Shown here one piece after another: positions 1-13,720 of a stretch of DNA of 64,000 bases (the first letter of the stretch is position 1; every line of letters starts with the position of its first letter). The notes beneath the pieces are model-generated. The model ran no database searches, was not told the DNA's origin, and was given only the letters and a program-made list of their open reading frames with translations. Origin of the DNA: Tyto alba (lineage: Eukaryota; Chordata; Aves; Strigiformes; Tytonidae). The DNA is taken from the NCBI RefSeq assembly GCF_018691265.1, contig NW_024881313.1, forward strand, positions 3,960,501-4,024,500, written 5' to 3'. The position numbers were made by a program, and so were the translations under genes.

Positions 1-309
1 AAGAAAGAATTTCTCTTCCCTGATATCCTTTCCTTCTTAGCTCAGCAGTTGTGCTTCCCCGAAGTGCTGACAAAGATGGACTCGATAAGAAGCTTCTTTT
101 TTGGGGACAGAGCTCACAACTTTTCCCTCCAATTGCCAGTTTATCTCTTTTAAAGGAGGTACCCCTGGCTCTCTCAACAGCTAATAAATTCACTCCTTCA
201 CTGGCCACTACAGCAAGCTATGCACCTTCAAAGAGAAAGTCTGAAGCAACTCTGTCGTCACCTGGCAGGACAGAGTTATTCTGAATTTGAGTGGTTGCCT
301 ATTTGATTC

Positions 310-328
310 TTTTTTTTTTTTTTTTTTT
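310..328. repeat. Poly-T run (19 nt)
   Basis: Nineteen consecutive T on plus. Could be a retroposon A-tail in minus orientation; no body identified. Confidence 0.95.
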
Positions 329-1146
329 CTCATTTTGTTTGTCTCATTTCTCCCTGGTTTATAAACAACTGTTCAGCTGTCAAGAAGCAGTTAATGAATT
401 GTTCACAAAGAAAAGCAAAGCTGAGCAAGGAGCCCGTGTCTTTTGCTGCTTATTTTTTTTTTCCTCTGGAGCCAGTGCTGGCAGGCGTGGTGTGGTGGGC
501 AAGTGGGGGGCAGGCGGGCAGCCCCACCTCCTCTGCCCTCCCCTCCCGGCTGGCTGGTGGCTGGCCCGGGGGGGGCTGCAGAGGAGCTGTGCTGGCATCT
601 GTCAGCTGAGAACCTGGGCCCGTCCACCCGAGTCCATGCCAGCGCTGCCCGTTAGCACCGCATCTGGTTGTGTCTGAGTGCTCAGAAGTCAGCTAGAGAC
701 ATTTTTGTTTAGGATAATACATTTTATCACCTTTATGACAGTGAAAATCTATAGCTCGAGTGCTCCAGTTCTTAAGGGGGGGTGTCCAGGACCTATGAAT
801 CACAAGGAACGTTTTGCAGTGAGAAGGACACTGCATGTGTTTTGCAATGTAAGAAATCAGTCTAGACATTACCAACTTTCAAAAAACAACGTTGAAAGCA
901 GCCCACTAAAACTTTTCTGAATTATTTTTTTTTCAAAATTCAAAAACAGCTCCACATGCTCAAATGAACTTGACCATGAGCCAAAGACAGTAAGCTAGTC
1001 TCAGCCCTAACTGTGGCAGTACTACACCTTTTTATTCTGGAGCTGAGGAATATGACATATTATATACACCAGTGAATTGTAAAGTAGTTAATTTTCTGAG
1101 CAGCTGATAGGAATGATCGATTGGGCTTACTCCTTACAACTGCCTC

Positions 1147-1187
1147 GCCTTCTCCCTTCTCCCTCTCCCCTCCTTTCTCCCTGCCCC
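1147..1187. repeat. CT-rich tract
   Basis: Pyrimidines only, apart from one G near the right end, made of tctccc-type blocks. On the transcribed (minus) strand it is purine-rich. Confidence 0.85.
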
Positions 1188-1216
1188 AAAAATGCCTCAG
1201 ACCACAACATCCATCC

Positions 1217-1270
1217 ATTTTAGCAAAGAGCTTCACAGGCAAAGGCAATTTTAGCAAAGAGCTTCACAGG
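1217..1270. repeat. 23-bp direct duplication
   Basis: attttagcaaagagcttcac plus agg occurs twice without change (1217-1239 and 1248-1270), separated by 8 bp. Perfect identity implies a recent local duplication. Confidence 0.9.
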
Positions 1271-4200
1271 ACAGTGATCGGGGCTTCATGTTTGCTCTGT
1301 ATTTAAGCATTACAGCCAGGTTTGCCCTGCACAGCTCTGAATCAGACCATAATATTATTTCCTATTTCAAGCCCTTTTCTGTTGCAGTCACTTGAAGAAC
1401 TGCATTACTGTTTTATTTCACATTACATTTGAGGTAGAGGGGAAAATGTAACAGGATTCGGTGGCAGCTAAAACTGCCTGCAAGTTGTTTAAAATTGTCT
1501 CTAATTCTTTCCCATCAATTTTATCAGTACCTTTTTTCCCGTTATAGTAGCATTCTAAAATATTTTAGTAAGATTCAGAGATGACCTCACTCATTTAACA
1601 TCTTTATTTTTTTTAAAGGAGGGTCCAATATAATTTCACCGGTCTTCAAAGTCCATACTTCCAAAAGGCTATTTTTTTCCATTATCTTTTGACTGAAAAC
1701 CATGAAGGCACAGATGAATGTGTCTTTTTGACCTTAAAATCACTGTATTTTGAGTAAGAAGTCATGTTATGAAGAGCAACATGCATCTGACAGGACTTGC
1801 CCACAAAATGAATAATAATGATTTATTTTAAAAGTTTTTCATAAACTGGTACATGCTTGGGTGGACCAAATGATACCCACTTTAACTAGGCGCATACCAG
1901 TTTGAACCAGAATTAGACAAATCTCAGGAGCTGCTTCCAGAGGGTAGTAGTATTAGCCATGTTGATCTAAAAATGAAACTCATCTTTGTCCATGTACTAG
2001 ACATACTGTGATTTATTTTTCTTTGGTCTTTTCCTCCTTTTGATTCTGGAGGTTTAAATTACTGGAAAATAAGTAAGAATATACTTTGAAGTAACAAAAT
2101 CATTGCCCATGTTGTCAAGCTACGCAGCTAACGTCACAGCCTAACTACAGTGTAGCATCTGAAATGAATCCTACTTTCTTCAAAATGTGTTTCTCTCACA
2201 CTGTGGCAAAATAGGATAAATTAAATATACCACAGCAGAGATATTGGAAGAATTCGCTTCACGTATGCAGTTGTTGCCATGGGACAGCTGAGTAAACAGC
2301 TTGCAAAAGTCTGTTTGAAGACTGCCAGCTAGTTACACCCATAATTTCATCTCTATTAACAAAAACAACTCAAACTGTTGCAATGCTCTGAGTTGATTAC
2401 TGAGCATCTAAATTATAGAGTTGCTTGAGTAACCCTCTGCAGCAGCAGGGGCTGTGTTTTGATACCAGTTCAATATTCCCACCTTGCTGATTAGGGGGAT
2501 ATTCATCAAAACCAGCAAAGGCATAGGAAAAGATACAGAGAGGTTTTGGCAATATTATCCCAAGACTGACAGAAAAATAGTTGTGTAATACTGTTCAACT
2601 CAGTGAGTCAGAATAACAAGTCTTATAAATAAGTCCTTCTGAGCTGGATATAGAACAATCCGGGGAATGAGAGAGTGATCTGGGCGGTGGGGGGGGTGTG
2701 TGTGTGTAAAAAATCCACAGTAACTTTTTGCAAATAATGCCACAGTCGTGTTCAAATAACTGGTGTTTCTGATGCAGTGGTCAACACCAGATCGTCAACA
2801 CGGATACCTGCACAGGCTTACTAAACTTCAGAGTGATGTGTGGACAGAACCCAGAAGACTGTTTGGGCTGTGACACCAGAACTGGAATGGAAAACAGCAG
2901 CTTGCTGGTGACCCTCCTGCTGGCAATTTGACACTCCTTCATTGGGACTACCTGAGTTATTCCACACTAAAACGAGGGTAAAAATATGGCTAGAAATCAG
3001 TATTAGCAGTTCTGCCTGATGGCTGTAATGCACAGAGCACAGAAAGTGCTGACCAAAGCCTTCACTAGTAAAGAAGGAAACTCCGTTACATACGTCGTTC
3101 TGCCAATGGAAATAATATGGACTGGAGGTAAATATAAAAGAAATACCTGGTAATTATCAAAGAGTGGCTTGAGTAATTTTCCAAATTAAATTGGTGACTC
3201 TGTAGGATTTTTATACTTTGGTTTAATTTATATTCTTCCTTTTAAGCTTCATTAATCAAACCAAGCAAAAAAGCTTGTGCAAGGACTCTATGGATTCACA
3301 TCATACTTCAAACTTAGGTCTGCTGACTCTGCTTGATAAAAAAAAGGCTTCACTAATGCAACATTGCACTGAATTATATAATCAGAAATTTAGACCAAGA
3401 GAGCCCAAATTTGTGTTTGTGGAAACAATATGATGGTTACTGTGCAATGCAGCAAAACATACATGCACTGCAATACATCTTGGTATTACATTTAAGCAAT
3501 TGTTGCGCTACAATAGTCATTTGCAATTGTGAATGTATCCAGGTCCTTTGTAACACAAAAAAACCTGGGGAAGTGCAAATATCGTGTGAGACGTATGTTG
3601 GGAATCGCTGATTTTGGTCTTGGTTAACACAGCTACAGCATAAACAGTCTACGCTTCGGCAAAATCTGAATGACCACCACTCTCGATACTTGTAGCAATT
3701 TCCAGTTCTTTTGATGAATTACCCTAATAAAAATATGTATTTTTAAATGTACAGAGTTTGATTAAGTTTTTAACTGCAAAAGGCCTGGCAAGACAAATGA
3801 AGACTTCAGACAAAGATTTAAAAATTATGCATTCAAAGAAACATGCTCCCTCCTGTTCAAATTTGTCTTTCCACATTGTCTTAACATATTAAGAAATCTT
3901 AACACATTAAACAGAAATTGTGCAATAATTTTAGAGATTAATGACAACAGTGGGAGAAGACAATGACTTTTCTTTGAGAAATTATCTGGAGGCACTTTGC
4001 CTCCAGTCTCCAATTAAAAAGAAACCACAGAACACCTTTTATCTTCCCCTATTTCAATTTCTCCTTCAAAATACTGTGCTAAAGCAGTATCCCAGACTAA
4101 AAAACAGGAATGAACTAGATAACATGAGCAATCTGGGTAATAGGCTTTACGTAGTCCACAGAATTCGAGTGTGATTGTGCTTATTTCACAAAAGCTATGC

Positions 4201-4559
4201 CTGTGTACATTACCTTCTGAATTGGATAGACTATATGCAAAAGGTGGAGCAAACTGAACAGAATTATGTATGCCTCTGTGTGTATCATTCCCACCAAACC
4301 CAACTTTTTCAGCTAGGTTATGGTTCTCCAATACAGATGCCCCATGCAAGCCCAAGCTCAGCCCACCATGCCAGTAAGCAGCCCAGAAATTCAACTCTTC
4401 ATACTAATGGTGTGACAGAGTTTACACGCATTGCACAGGTCACCTTGCACGTTGCTCTGATGGGGTTTTGCATTAGCATTGGAAGGACAGTGAGGTACAA
4501 CGTTGGGCTGCAAATGATGATTGTGACATTTAGGACAGTGAAGGAGAATGGGTGATTTG

Positions 4560-5230
4560 TGTTGTCCGTGACTGTGCGTAGAGATGACACGGGAGAACTG
4601 CTGCCTGCGTGTCTGACGGTGCTTGAACAGAGCCTCTCCATCTTTCCCTTCGTGCTTTTATTGGCTGGGGCCAAGACTGCACATTTGCACCCACACCCAC
4701 GTTCATGTGCCTTATTCACTGTCCTGCCGCTCTGACCTGCCTGCCTGTAAAACCCTCCTGTGCGGCCCCGTTCAGCCCCTTGCAGGTCCCTGGGCAGGGC
4801 TCCCACCACCTCAGCCTTCTCACTCTGCAGCCGCTGCAAAGCAGTTCGAGGTCACTAGGTGGACAGCAGCCTGCGAGCACAGAGTGCTCTTGCTACCATG
4901 GCAGTTCAAGTGGAAATATCTGCGAGGTTCTTCACAAGCCCAAAATTTCCATAAGGTTCACTTCCAAGCGAGTATAGAGTATACGGATGGAGTATGAAAA
5001 CAACGGGGGCGCTTGGTAACGTTTATAGTTGTTGTGAAGGCAGCAGCTGAGTGAGAGCTCAAAGAGTTGGCACAGGATCTCCTCCTCCTCCAGCCTAGCA
5101 AGGAAAAGACATTACAGGACCAGGGGGGAGAAGGCGGGGATCTACCACTGCGGAGGAGCTCAGCACTGGAAGAGTTACGAATATGCCGCCCATCAAGGGC
5201 AGAACTCTGCTGTTGGACACAGTCAGTGCA
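4560..5230. other. GC-richer intron block
   Basis: Higher G+C than its surroundings, with overlapping frames of 65-146 codons on both strands and few CpGs. No protein or repeat recognised. Confidence 0.35.
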
Positions 5231-8200
5231 GCCAGTGAAACGATTAACCAAAGTTACAAAATAAGGAAAATAAGGCATCAAAAAGCTGTGACCCACCCAC
5301 TCAAACACATATGCGAAACTATAAATCAAACACTAACCGCCCAGCAAATTGGCAGCTGGCACTATAACGTTACATGCAGTGCCAGCTAAAGGCTTCCTTA
5401 CATGTCTTGGGTTAACTTCTTTTCTTTAAGGTCTTTGCCAGAAAAGAAAAGCCTTCAAAATACATGCACATGCAGATGAATTTAGGAGAGGAGAACAAGA
5501 ATAAAGAAACTCTGAGAGCAGCAACGCTACCCTATCGTCTATCAGCCCCCACCGTTACCTTCCTGTAAAACCTTGATGAAGAAACTGAAGGGAACTGGGT
5601 TCAGCATCTCTGCCAATCTGTCATTTCAACAGGAAGCACCTTCTGCCATGCAGTAAGAAATGTTCCTTGCTGGTAAATTCACTCTTTTACCACCTCTAGC
5701 GTCTCACTAGGACTGGCAGCAGACAACTTCACCAAACCTTAGAGCCAGCCTTTTATAACATCTACATAGTGTCTTCTATTGTAGCAGCATTAAAAAAGAA
5801 ACAGCAAACCTTTTAAGTTCTCTCTTTTCCAGTGCCATTGGTGAACTATAATGAGATTCGTGGTCCAAAAGGCGAGTTTTGTTCTGAATTTCCTCCTGAA
5901 TATATTGGCAAAACAACAGCTGTTGTACAGTGCTAAGGCTGTCTCCTACCCACCCCCTGCTTTGGCACTGCTCGCTTGGATGTGTTGATTCATACGTAGG
6001 AGAAGGGGAAAGCACTGGACCCACTGGCTGTAGAGCGTAGGAAGGAGGTGCGTCTGCCAGCAAATCTCTAGACTTTGATCACTCCTACTTATTTGCCTCT
6101 GTCTCCCTGCTGCACTCATTTTGCCTGCAGTCATCCCACCTTGGCAAGGATGTTTGCAAAAGCTCGTAAGCCAAGCATAGTCAAGCCTAGTTAGTATAGA
6201 GATGGGAAACCTCCAAGGAAAACCTAGCTACCGCAGGAAGATAGCCAGCTGGCATGCTGCTTTCTTTTTTAGCAAAAACCAGTCACCCAGCATTGTGCAG
6301 TGGGTGAGGGGGCAGGAATTTGGTGGTGGAAAGCACTTTTTCTTTTCTGCTTTCAAACGGAAGACTGGGTCACTTATAATCACTGAAGGACCATAAGAAT
6401 TTACTTAGAACAGTCACATGAAAAGAGATATCCAGGTGAAAATCTAACCTGATTTGAATTCCACCTCCTTAAAACTATGCCTGCAAATCCAAAACACGTA
6501 AGCCCCTTCCCCGTTTTAAGATACTGAGTGGATTCAATTCTGTCTCTCAGAAGATACAACATTGGACCTCAAAGGATTTCAGTGTAAAAAGTCATTCATT
6601 CAAGCATGCGAAAGGCTTTGGCATGAAACACAACACATCTAACTCTCTTTGCATCTTGTGCAGTCATTTGGACCTATGTAAAGTGCAACATCCTACCATC
6701 CGAGCAACGAAGACTGTGTTTTACATAAGTGTAAAGAGTCAACGGCAGATGCCCACAGAGTGAGACCCAGTATGTCCTGCAGCAGTGTCACTCAACTGAT
6801 GTCTACAAGATATCAGAAGGTGGTCCTTGAAATGTGTGGAAACACATACATATGTTCCTGTGCAGCTGGGAGGTCAGTGTCTGTAGGCAGGGCTCTAGCT
6901 GGGAGTCAGTGCCTGATTCGTGTCAGTGTCTAATTAACATGTTTGTAATTAGAGCAGCATGATTATAATTTCACAAAATAATATTTAGTTTATAATAAGT
7001 GCTGCATATCTTACCTATCACGCCATTGCCACCACTGCCTTCCCTGCCCAACAGCGAAACAAAAGTGGGATGCAAAATTATCTACAGAGTTTGTGAGATA
7101 CCTTTCCAGTTTAAAAATGTGAAGAAGCACTGCTCTACAGAAATATCTGGGGGGACGCTTTAGTAAAGGTTTGCGCACCTTGTTCATCCTGCCGGTATGA
7201 ACATCTCCCATTTTATGGGATTTGTACCTCTGGGTTTCTGTTTTACCACTCACAGTCACTGTAATTCCCTATTATTTCAGCATCCACCCAGGGGTTCTCT
7301 GAAAAATATATTGGGCTCTTCAGGCACTATGACAGTAGTGATACATAATAATTACATTACTGTATATTTGCATACCCACCCTGCCTTCTCCAGCAGCTCC
7401 TGAGCTGGGGCAGGAACAGATCTGAGCTTTACCAAGAGAGCCGCACTGAGGATGCTACTTTGGTCCTGGTGGTGTGCCGGGGACACGTGTACAGAAAACC
7501 CCAGCTCTGTTATCACCGCAAACATTTTCATTTCCATCAAAGTGGGAAACATTTCGTTTTCGGCAGAGCGTGACTCAGAAGCCCACTTCTTGATAGAAAG
7601 AAGTCTTTAATTTTGTTTTTGTCTAATTAAAACCATGAAACAGCCACATTTCACCAAGTTTACGCAACATCATGTGAAAGTGTTTGCAACTGTAAGCAAA
7701 GCATTAAAAATATCATGAACATTTGCAAGGGGAAGATGAGAACAGCCTGGCAGGATGGTGGTTGACAGCTGATGTTTATTAGGACTGGATGGAGCCGTAA
7801 GTTAACAAAACCTGCCACTTCAAAACAACCAAAACCAAACATGTCCCGAGGATCAGAATCCAAACTGGGAAGGGGAGGGGGTGACAGAGCAGGCAACCCC
7901 TCCCCGTGACTGCTCTGATGGCTTTTGCTTTAGGATATAGCAAATCTTAGCACACAATGTCCCAGAGTCTCATTATTGAAAACATCACATCTTGCTGAGT
8001 GTACTAGTACATATGAAGTTTATAGTAACTCCATATTCCTGAGGAGTTCTCAAAAAATTTGACTACAGAGCTTGTATTACAGACTATTGTCAATGAACTA
8101 CCTATTTAGTATGCCAGGGCACCTAAGACAACCCAATCCCCTTCAGTCTAATACAGAGAAATGCTAAGCTTGGGAATTATAATGATATTATCACTGTTGC

Positions 8201-8729
8201 TGTGTAGTAATAGGGGAAAATACTGACTTTCACTGATCTCAGATTGTTAAAAATCTGTGAGTAATTAAAATTAATGTGGAAATTTCTGCTAGACTGCTTA
8301 AGAAATAAAGAAGCTCCTTGCTAACACTGCTGACTGATGATAAGTTAAAGATTTGCTGAGGACATCAGACCATGAGAAAAAGAAAAAAAATAATTAAAGA
8401 AGCAGTTGGGGTTTTTTTCAGTGGCACATGCACAGCCTGTCACGGGCTGGCACACTCTCATATGCAATATCGTCTTTTAGAGGCTTCAATTTTCATGACC
8501 TTTTAAAAAGAAGTATAGTTAGGATCCCAGTTGGGGGAAAAACTTTGATCATAACATGCAGAAATTAATAGAAACAGAACTTTTACTGAGTGACACTGCA
8601 AGGTTATTTTAAAAATCTATTTACTGGCAAATGTTGTTGGTTATAGCAGAATCTTCCCTTCTGTAGAAACTAAGAATAAAATTAGAGGCAATATATTAAT
8701 CTAGTCACTCCACATGACCCAGAGTTGCC

Positions 8730-8753
8730 AAAAAAAAAAAAAAAAAAAAAAAA
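8730..8753. repeat. Poly-A run (24 nt)
   Basis: The longest A homopolymer in the window. I found no flanking duplication or recognisable retroposon body next to it. Confidence 0.97.
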
Positions 8754-8996
8754 GAATTCCTGCATTTCTTGGTAAGATTTACCCTCACAAAAATGACTAG
8801 ATCCAATTTTTAAATTTGGGCTAATTCATTTGGAAACAGTGACTTGTTTCTGCTTCCATCCAATCAAGGAAAAAAATTCCCAGTAGGGCAAGGGTTGAAC
8901 CATTTTACTTTTAAGTTTATTTTTCCTTGTTGTATTTAATGTTCTAACCAGACGTCCTACAAAATAAACTACAACAAGCTTGTCTGGACATTTAAT

Positions 8997-9060
8997 AAGG
9001 GCCAGATTCAGCAAACACCAGCTAGTAAATTTAGCATTTAATGGGCACAATTCTTTGGCC
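8997..9060. repeat. Probable degraded palindromic amniote repeat
   Basis: It begins agggccagattcagcaaac and ends ttctttggccct. The outer agggcca/tggccct are inverted, with a caccag-type inner motif. This fits the same class of old palindromic repeat, but it is short and diverged. Confidence 0.4.
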
Positions 9061-9584
9061 CTATTTTGTAAAAAGAAAGACATATATTCAGGGGAGGATT
9101 TTACATGCAGAGATGTCTCAGACAGATATTGCTGAAGTGTAAAACAATTTTAATTTATATGGTTTAATTCTTCAATGTGATATCTTTATTATATAGAGAC
9201 TTGTACCTTTTCTATTTAACAACAACCGTTTTTGAATATCTCTAAATAGATAATTTCAATAGACTTATTCCAGTATAGCATTTTCAAAGTCTGAGAGGGT
9301 TCACGCAGAGCCTGTTTGATTTTGGCTAGAGAGGTCAAAGAGGACACGGTAAAGACCCAAAGTACCCATTTCCCTTCTGAATGTCATTAGAGTATTTTTG
9401 TACTTTATAATACTTAAACAATTAGATCATTGTGAAGATACATTTCTTTGTTATTAGTGATATTAATCTGTCTCCATTGGTCAACAGAACCATGCTAAAG
9501 AAGGTAAAAAGAGCCTAGCTAATACTAAGAGATGAGTTTTCAGTATTTTTGTTGCAGGCTGAGTGGAGGAACAGCTTTTCAACT

Positions 9585-9690
9585 GGCTATGAAAGCACCC
9601 AGCTAATGTGGTGTTGAGGTCCTGATCCCACTCCCAGTAAAGTCAGTAGAAAGACTACAACAGTGCTTGGACCATGCCTGTTATATGAGG
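9585..9690. repeat. Probable degraded amniote repeat
   Basis: The motifs gaggtcctgatcccactccc and agtaaagtcagtagaaagac fit a decayed 'ggtcctgatcc … gaagtcaatggaaagac' repeat. No sharp boundaries are visible. Confidence 0.35.
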
Positions 9691-12599
9691 TGAATGAATA
9701 ACAAGAATAATACACAGAATGATTCACATTGAATAGGTCTATTGTCAAAATACATTGCGAGCAGGGGTTTCAGATCCCTTGAATGTCTGTCTGCACGTCT
9801 TTTCGCCCGATTCTCTCTATTTCTCACTGCAAACTCGATGGCAAGGTAAGAGCAAGAAGCTGGCTCAAACCACTGCTCATCACCAGCAAATGACCAAACA
9901 CACGGAATTAAGGGTGATGCTCCGTCCTTCGCCTAAATTGGGTTTTGCAGATCCTGGGCGGGGTAAGGGGAATGCAAGGGTGTTGAACAGGGCCGGGACA
10001 CAAGGTCAGACCCAGGTGGTGTGGTCAGATACTCTGGTCAATAATTTGCACATATGCTGCCCTCACTGCCCCTGGTGCAGTCTGGTCCTCCTAAGCCAAT
10101 CCTTTAGTCTAGTGTAGTGTTGGGAACACAAGGGAATGATAAAGTTTGCTCAACTCGGGGAAGCTTGCAGAACTGGGCTGGAAAGGTAGTGCTTTCTCAT
10201 CTCTCCTGCTAGCAAATGTGTTTGTCTGTGCGAGTCTACATCACCCCAATCAAAATTAGTGCTCCCATGTGTCACAATGTCTGGGCAACTGGTAGTAAAG
10301 CACAGCTCAGCTAGAAATTAGATCCCAGGCCAAGAAGGACAAATGCATAAAATGGAATTGGTGTAAGAATCAATCTGTTTACCCACTTGCTTTACTAGGA
10401 TCAGAGTTATAAAAGAGATGGTGGAAAGCTTAAAAGGGACTTTCTGAATTAATTTAGGTAGGAAAAGAGAGATTTTCATCACTTACATTTGAAGGAAAAA
10501 AAGAGAAATTGAAAAGAAAGAACATGACCAAGTGCATTGCAATGGATATTTAACAAAGATTCAGGGAATGACCACACATACTGCAACTTATGATATTGTT
10601 TTGATTTTTAAAATGTAGTTTTGACAATGCAATTGCTTTAACTGTCTCTAGTGATAGCAAGTGCTTATAACCATTGCTTGTATTACAGCAAGAGCCCTTT
10701 TAACATCTGAAAGTAATAAATAGAGCACTGAAAGGCAACCTATGCTTTCAGCTCTTTTTGATTTAACAACCCCAAACAGCACTCCAATGAGTAATACTGG
10801 AATAGCCAAAATCTGACATTATCTCATGTTGTTGCCATTGTCTAAATGAATGGTACATGCTGGATTTTATAAAGAGAATATGAATAGTAACAGACTGTAT
10901 AAAATATTTATCTATGATAGAAAAGGTAAAAGCCACATGATACACAAATGGGTAATGGTGATTTATACAATGTTCACTGAGTGTAAATGACCCCACTAAA
11001 TCTCATTATCCTAAGTATAGATATAAATTCCTAGGTGACAACTGAAATGTGGAAATAGCAGGAGCATTATAGATCTCCAGTCTCCAATTACTCTAGGTAA
11101 AGTATGAAAGATTTTTTTATTAAATGACAAAAGCATTAGAGAAAATAGTGAGTAATATGGTAGGTAAAGACTTTATAATCTACTGCTTTGAACTTCCTTT
11201 CATATTAACAGGAAGTGAAATCTGGGTCTGAACTCTACATAATAAACTTGACTTTGTTCCCACTGACATCAGCTCCAATTTTGCGTCCAACCTTCATGGG
11301 AATGGACTAAGTGATATAACATATGAAACAAATTACTATAAATATATATTTACCAATTGTTTTTCAACACGGCCTTTCTGAGGTGCTGAGAAGTAATAGC
11401 AGAATTACTGCTAAGACTCTTAACAGTGACAGTGACTCTAAAGGGTGTGTACTCTCCTGCATGCATGTGCATACATAGACAAACAAAAAAAAAACCAGGT
11501 AAAATTTTTAATAGAAACATAGAGCATTCACTCTCTCTAAACTCAGAGACAGATGAAACACCTAGAACTTCAATGAAAAATAATGTGCAACCCCACCATA
11601 CCCCTAAAGCCGACTCTGGCAGAAATGATCTCCTTCATTGGCACCTTCCATATTAACAGCCAGGTTGCATGGATGTAAAATGTACCAGTTTGGCCCATTT
11701 TATTCAGCAGCAGTCCCATAAAAATAGGATTTGTCTTACTTCACTTCCACAACAAGGAAATTTGTCTAGCCCTGTCACCTAAGCACCCTTTATAGCCTAA
11801 GCAAGGGACAGGCACTTCCAGAGAGTGGTTAATCCCACCCAATTTCTGACATTTCTTTCATCCCATCATGCTTGGGACATAAGCACTTGAAATGCAGCAA
11901 GTCAGAGGGTGTGCTCAGCTTTACAGCAGAGAGAGGACTAAGGAAGAGAACCTGGCAACTACTTGGTCGGTTATAATTTGCCCGTGTTTGCAAGCACGTA
12001 GGTTTGTACAGGCCTTCTGCATTGCTGTCTAGCCTGATTAATTTTGTCTACTCCTCTAAGTATCAAAATTTCTCCTGAAGTTTACAAATGAAAAGGGAAA
12101 CATGTCTCTTTTTTTTTATAAAAAGATGGTAACAGACACGGTTTTTGTCTTTCTTTTCTATCAATTAGAGAGGAACAACATCACTGGGTTTCAGTCTGTA
12201 TTGAGCCCAATACACGTCAGCCCCTCCCCTCCTCCTCCTCAAAATAAACCAAGCAGTGATATTTTCATCTCAGTTCATATCACAAATACGATCTAAATTT
12301 TATGTATGGTAGAACAAATCCAGAAGAACTGCAGCAAGGCTGCAAGCATGTAAAACCAGAGCGAGGCCAATTTTTGTCTCTGCATAGGCAAGCAGAGGTG
12401 TGAATCAACTTCTGTATACCTGAGAAGTTCAAATACACGACACAGCTGTCTCACAGATGCACTCAGCAACCTCAGCCTATATCACATGCTCCACTGAGTC
12501 GATCTGTCAAGATCAGGATAAATACCCATGAGAAGGTTGCTTTCAATTAAAGTGCCCAACAAGCTCTTCCAGGTAGTTCTGAAACAGACACAAGAGTAA

Positions 12600-12840
12600 T
12601 TCTTAAACTGAATTCCTTTCCTGGGTTAATTGCATTCTCCTGGATTAGCCTCTGGCTATCTTTATCTATACCATACAAAGTTTGCGAAATAAATATCCAA
12701 GCTTCCCAATTACCATTCTGGCTCTTATATAAACAAAGCCCTCTTCATTTAATCATGCGGATTGTTTAGGTTGAATTAGGCAAACCAATAATCTGCAGAG
12801 GTTTATTCAGCTCTGGCAATTACTTTTCAATTTTTAAAGA
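12600..12840. promoter_or_regulatory. Candidate conserved non-coding element
   Basis: The stretch has dense TF-like words: caattaccattctggctctt, tttaatcatgcggattgttt and aggcaaaccaataatctgc. It also lacks simple repeats and decayed-repeat motifs. This texture is typical of developmental enhancers in vertebrate introns. This is inference from sequence appearance only. Confidence 0.3.
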
Positions 12841-12909
12841 AGTTTGGGGAAAAGAAAGGGGGGGGTTGAGTATGTAAACAGATACTACGGCTCTTCTCTC
12901 AATTCCAAA

Positions 12910-13720
12910 GGAAATTTGGGATTACAAAGGGGAGCAGAGGTCCAGCCCCCAGCAGGGACTTGGGTTGTACAGCAGGGACTGCTCAGATGAGGGTCGGCTC
13001 AACCCAAGCAGCTTTACCACAGTTTCATAACCCTGCACCTCCACGGAGCTACGCAGAGGTAGCGAGGCGGGCGCTGGCTGCCCGCGCGCTGGCTGTGAGT
13101 CAGGGCACTGCTGCCTGTCAGGCGGCGAGGAGCGAGTGGTGCTCCAGACAGGGCTTGCAGTCACTTCTCGGAAGATGATTTCAGGGACCTGACAACTGGA
13201 GCTAGAGGCCAAGTCCTGCTCAGTTGACACCCCATTACTTGCAGACTTTCACCTCCCTTGTTTGATTCTGCCTCGAACCTCCTCCCCACCCCCCCCCCAG
13301 GGAAGGCCTTCGGTACGAACGTTCCCACCTGAGCAGATTGGAAGGGAAGGGCCACAGTGGATTTGTCCCCCCGTCAGCTTTTTTAGCAGTTCCCTCCAAA
13401 AGTACACTGCCCTTGGCACGGTCCCCATCATGACTGCACAACAGACTCCCACTGCTTCGAGACATCCCGAAGTATCCCCCAAAACAGCAGCGGGTTTCCA
13501 AGGTCAGGAACACCCCTCTCTACCTCCTCACCGCCCCACCACTGCCCTCCAACGAGCGCCCAGCGCGAACCTCGGAGAGATCCCGGAGTTCCAGCGAGGG
13601 GAAGGGGCAGGTGTGGGGCTGCCAAACCTCCCACCATCTGTGCATCCCCCCAAGAGAGAGCTAGCCATCAGGGAAAGGCAAGGGACGACCACGGTCTCTG
13701 TTTTTAATAAGGCGGAAATC
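12910..13720. other. GC-rich block in intron
   Basis: This stretch is clearly richer in G+C than its surroundings, with scattered CpGs (most densely at 13050-13130) and a run of C at about 13288-13300. Open frames on both strands, up to 158 codons at 13262-13738 on plus, follow from the low stop-codon frequency. I recognise no protein. It forms the left edge of a GC-rich zone that includes both CpG islands. Confidence 0.4.

Noticed and set aside
4175..4839. Overlapping 126- and 146-codon frames on opposite strands
   Set aside because: Mutually overlapping frames with no domain; typical of chance frames.
7011..7259. Minus-strand frame starting MTVSGKT…RYKS, similar at its start to a frame at 22877-23092
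   Set aside because: The nucleotide similarity is weak and limited to a few short words, so I could not support a shared repeat.
8730..8753. Poly-A run as the tail of a retroposed gene
   Set aside because: No coding relic, SINE body or flanking duplication found next to it.
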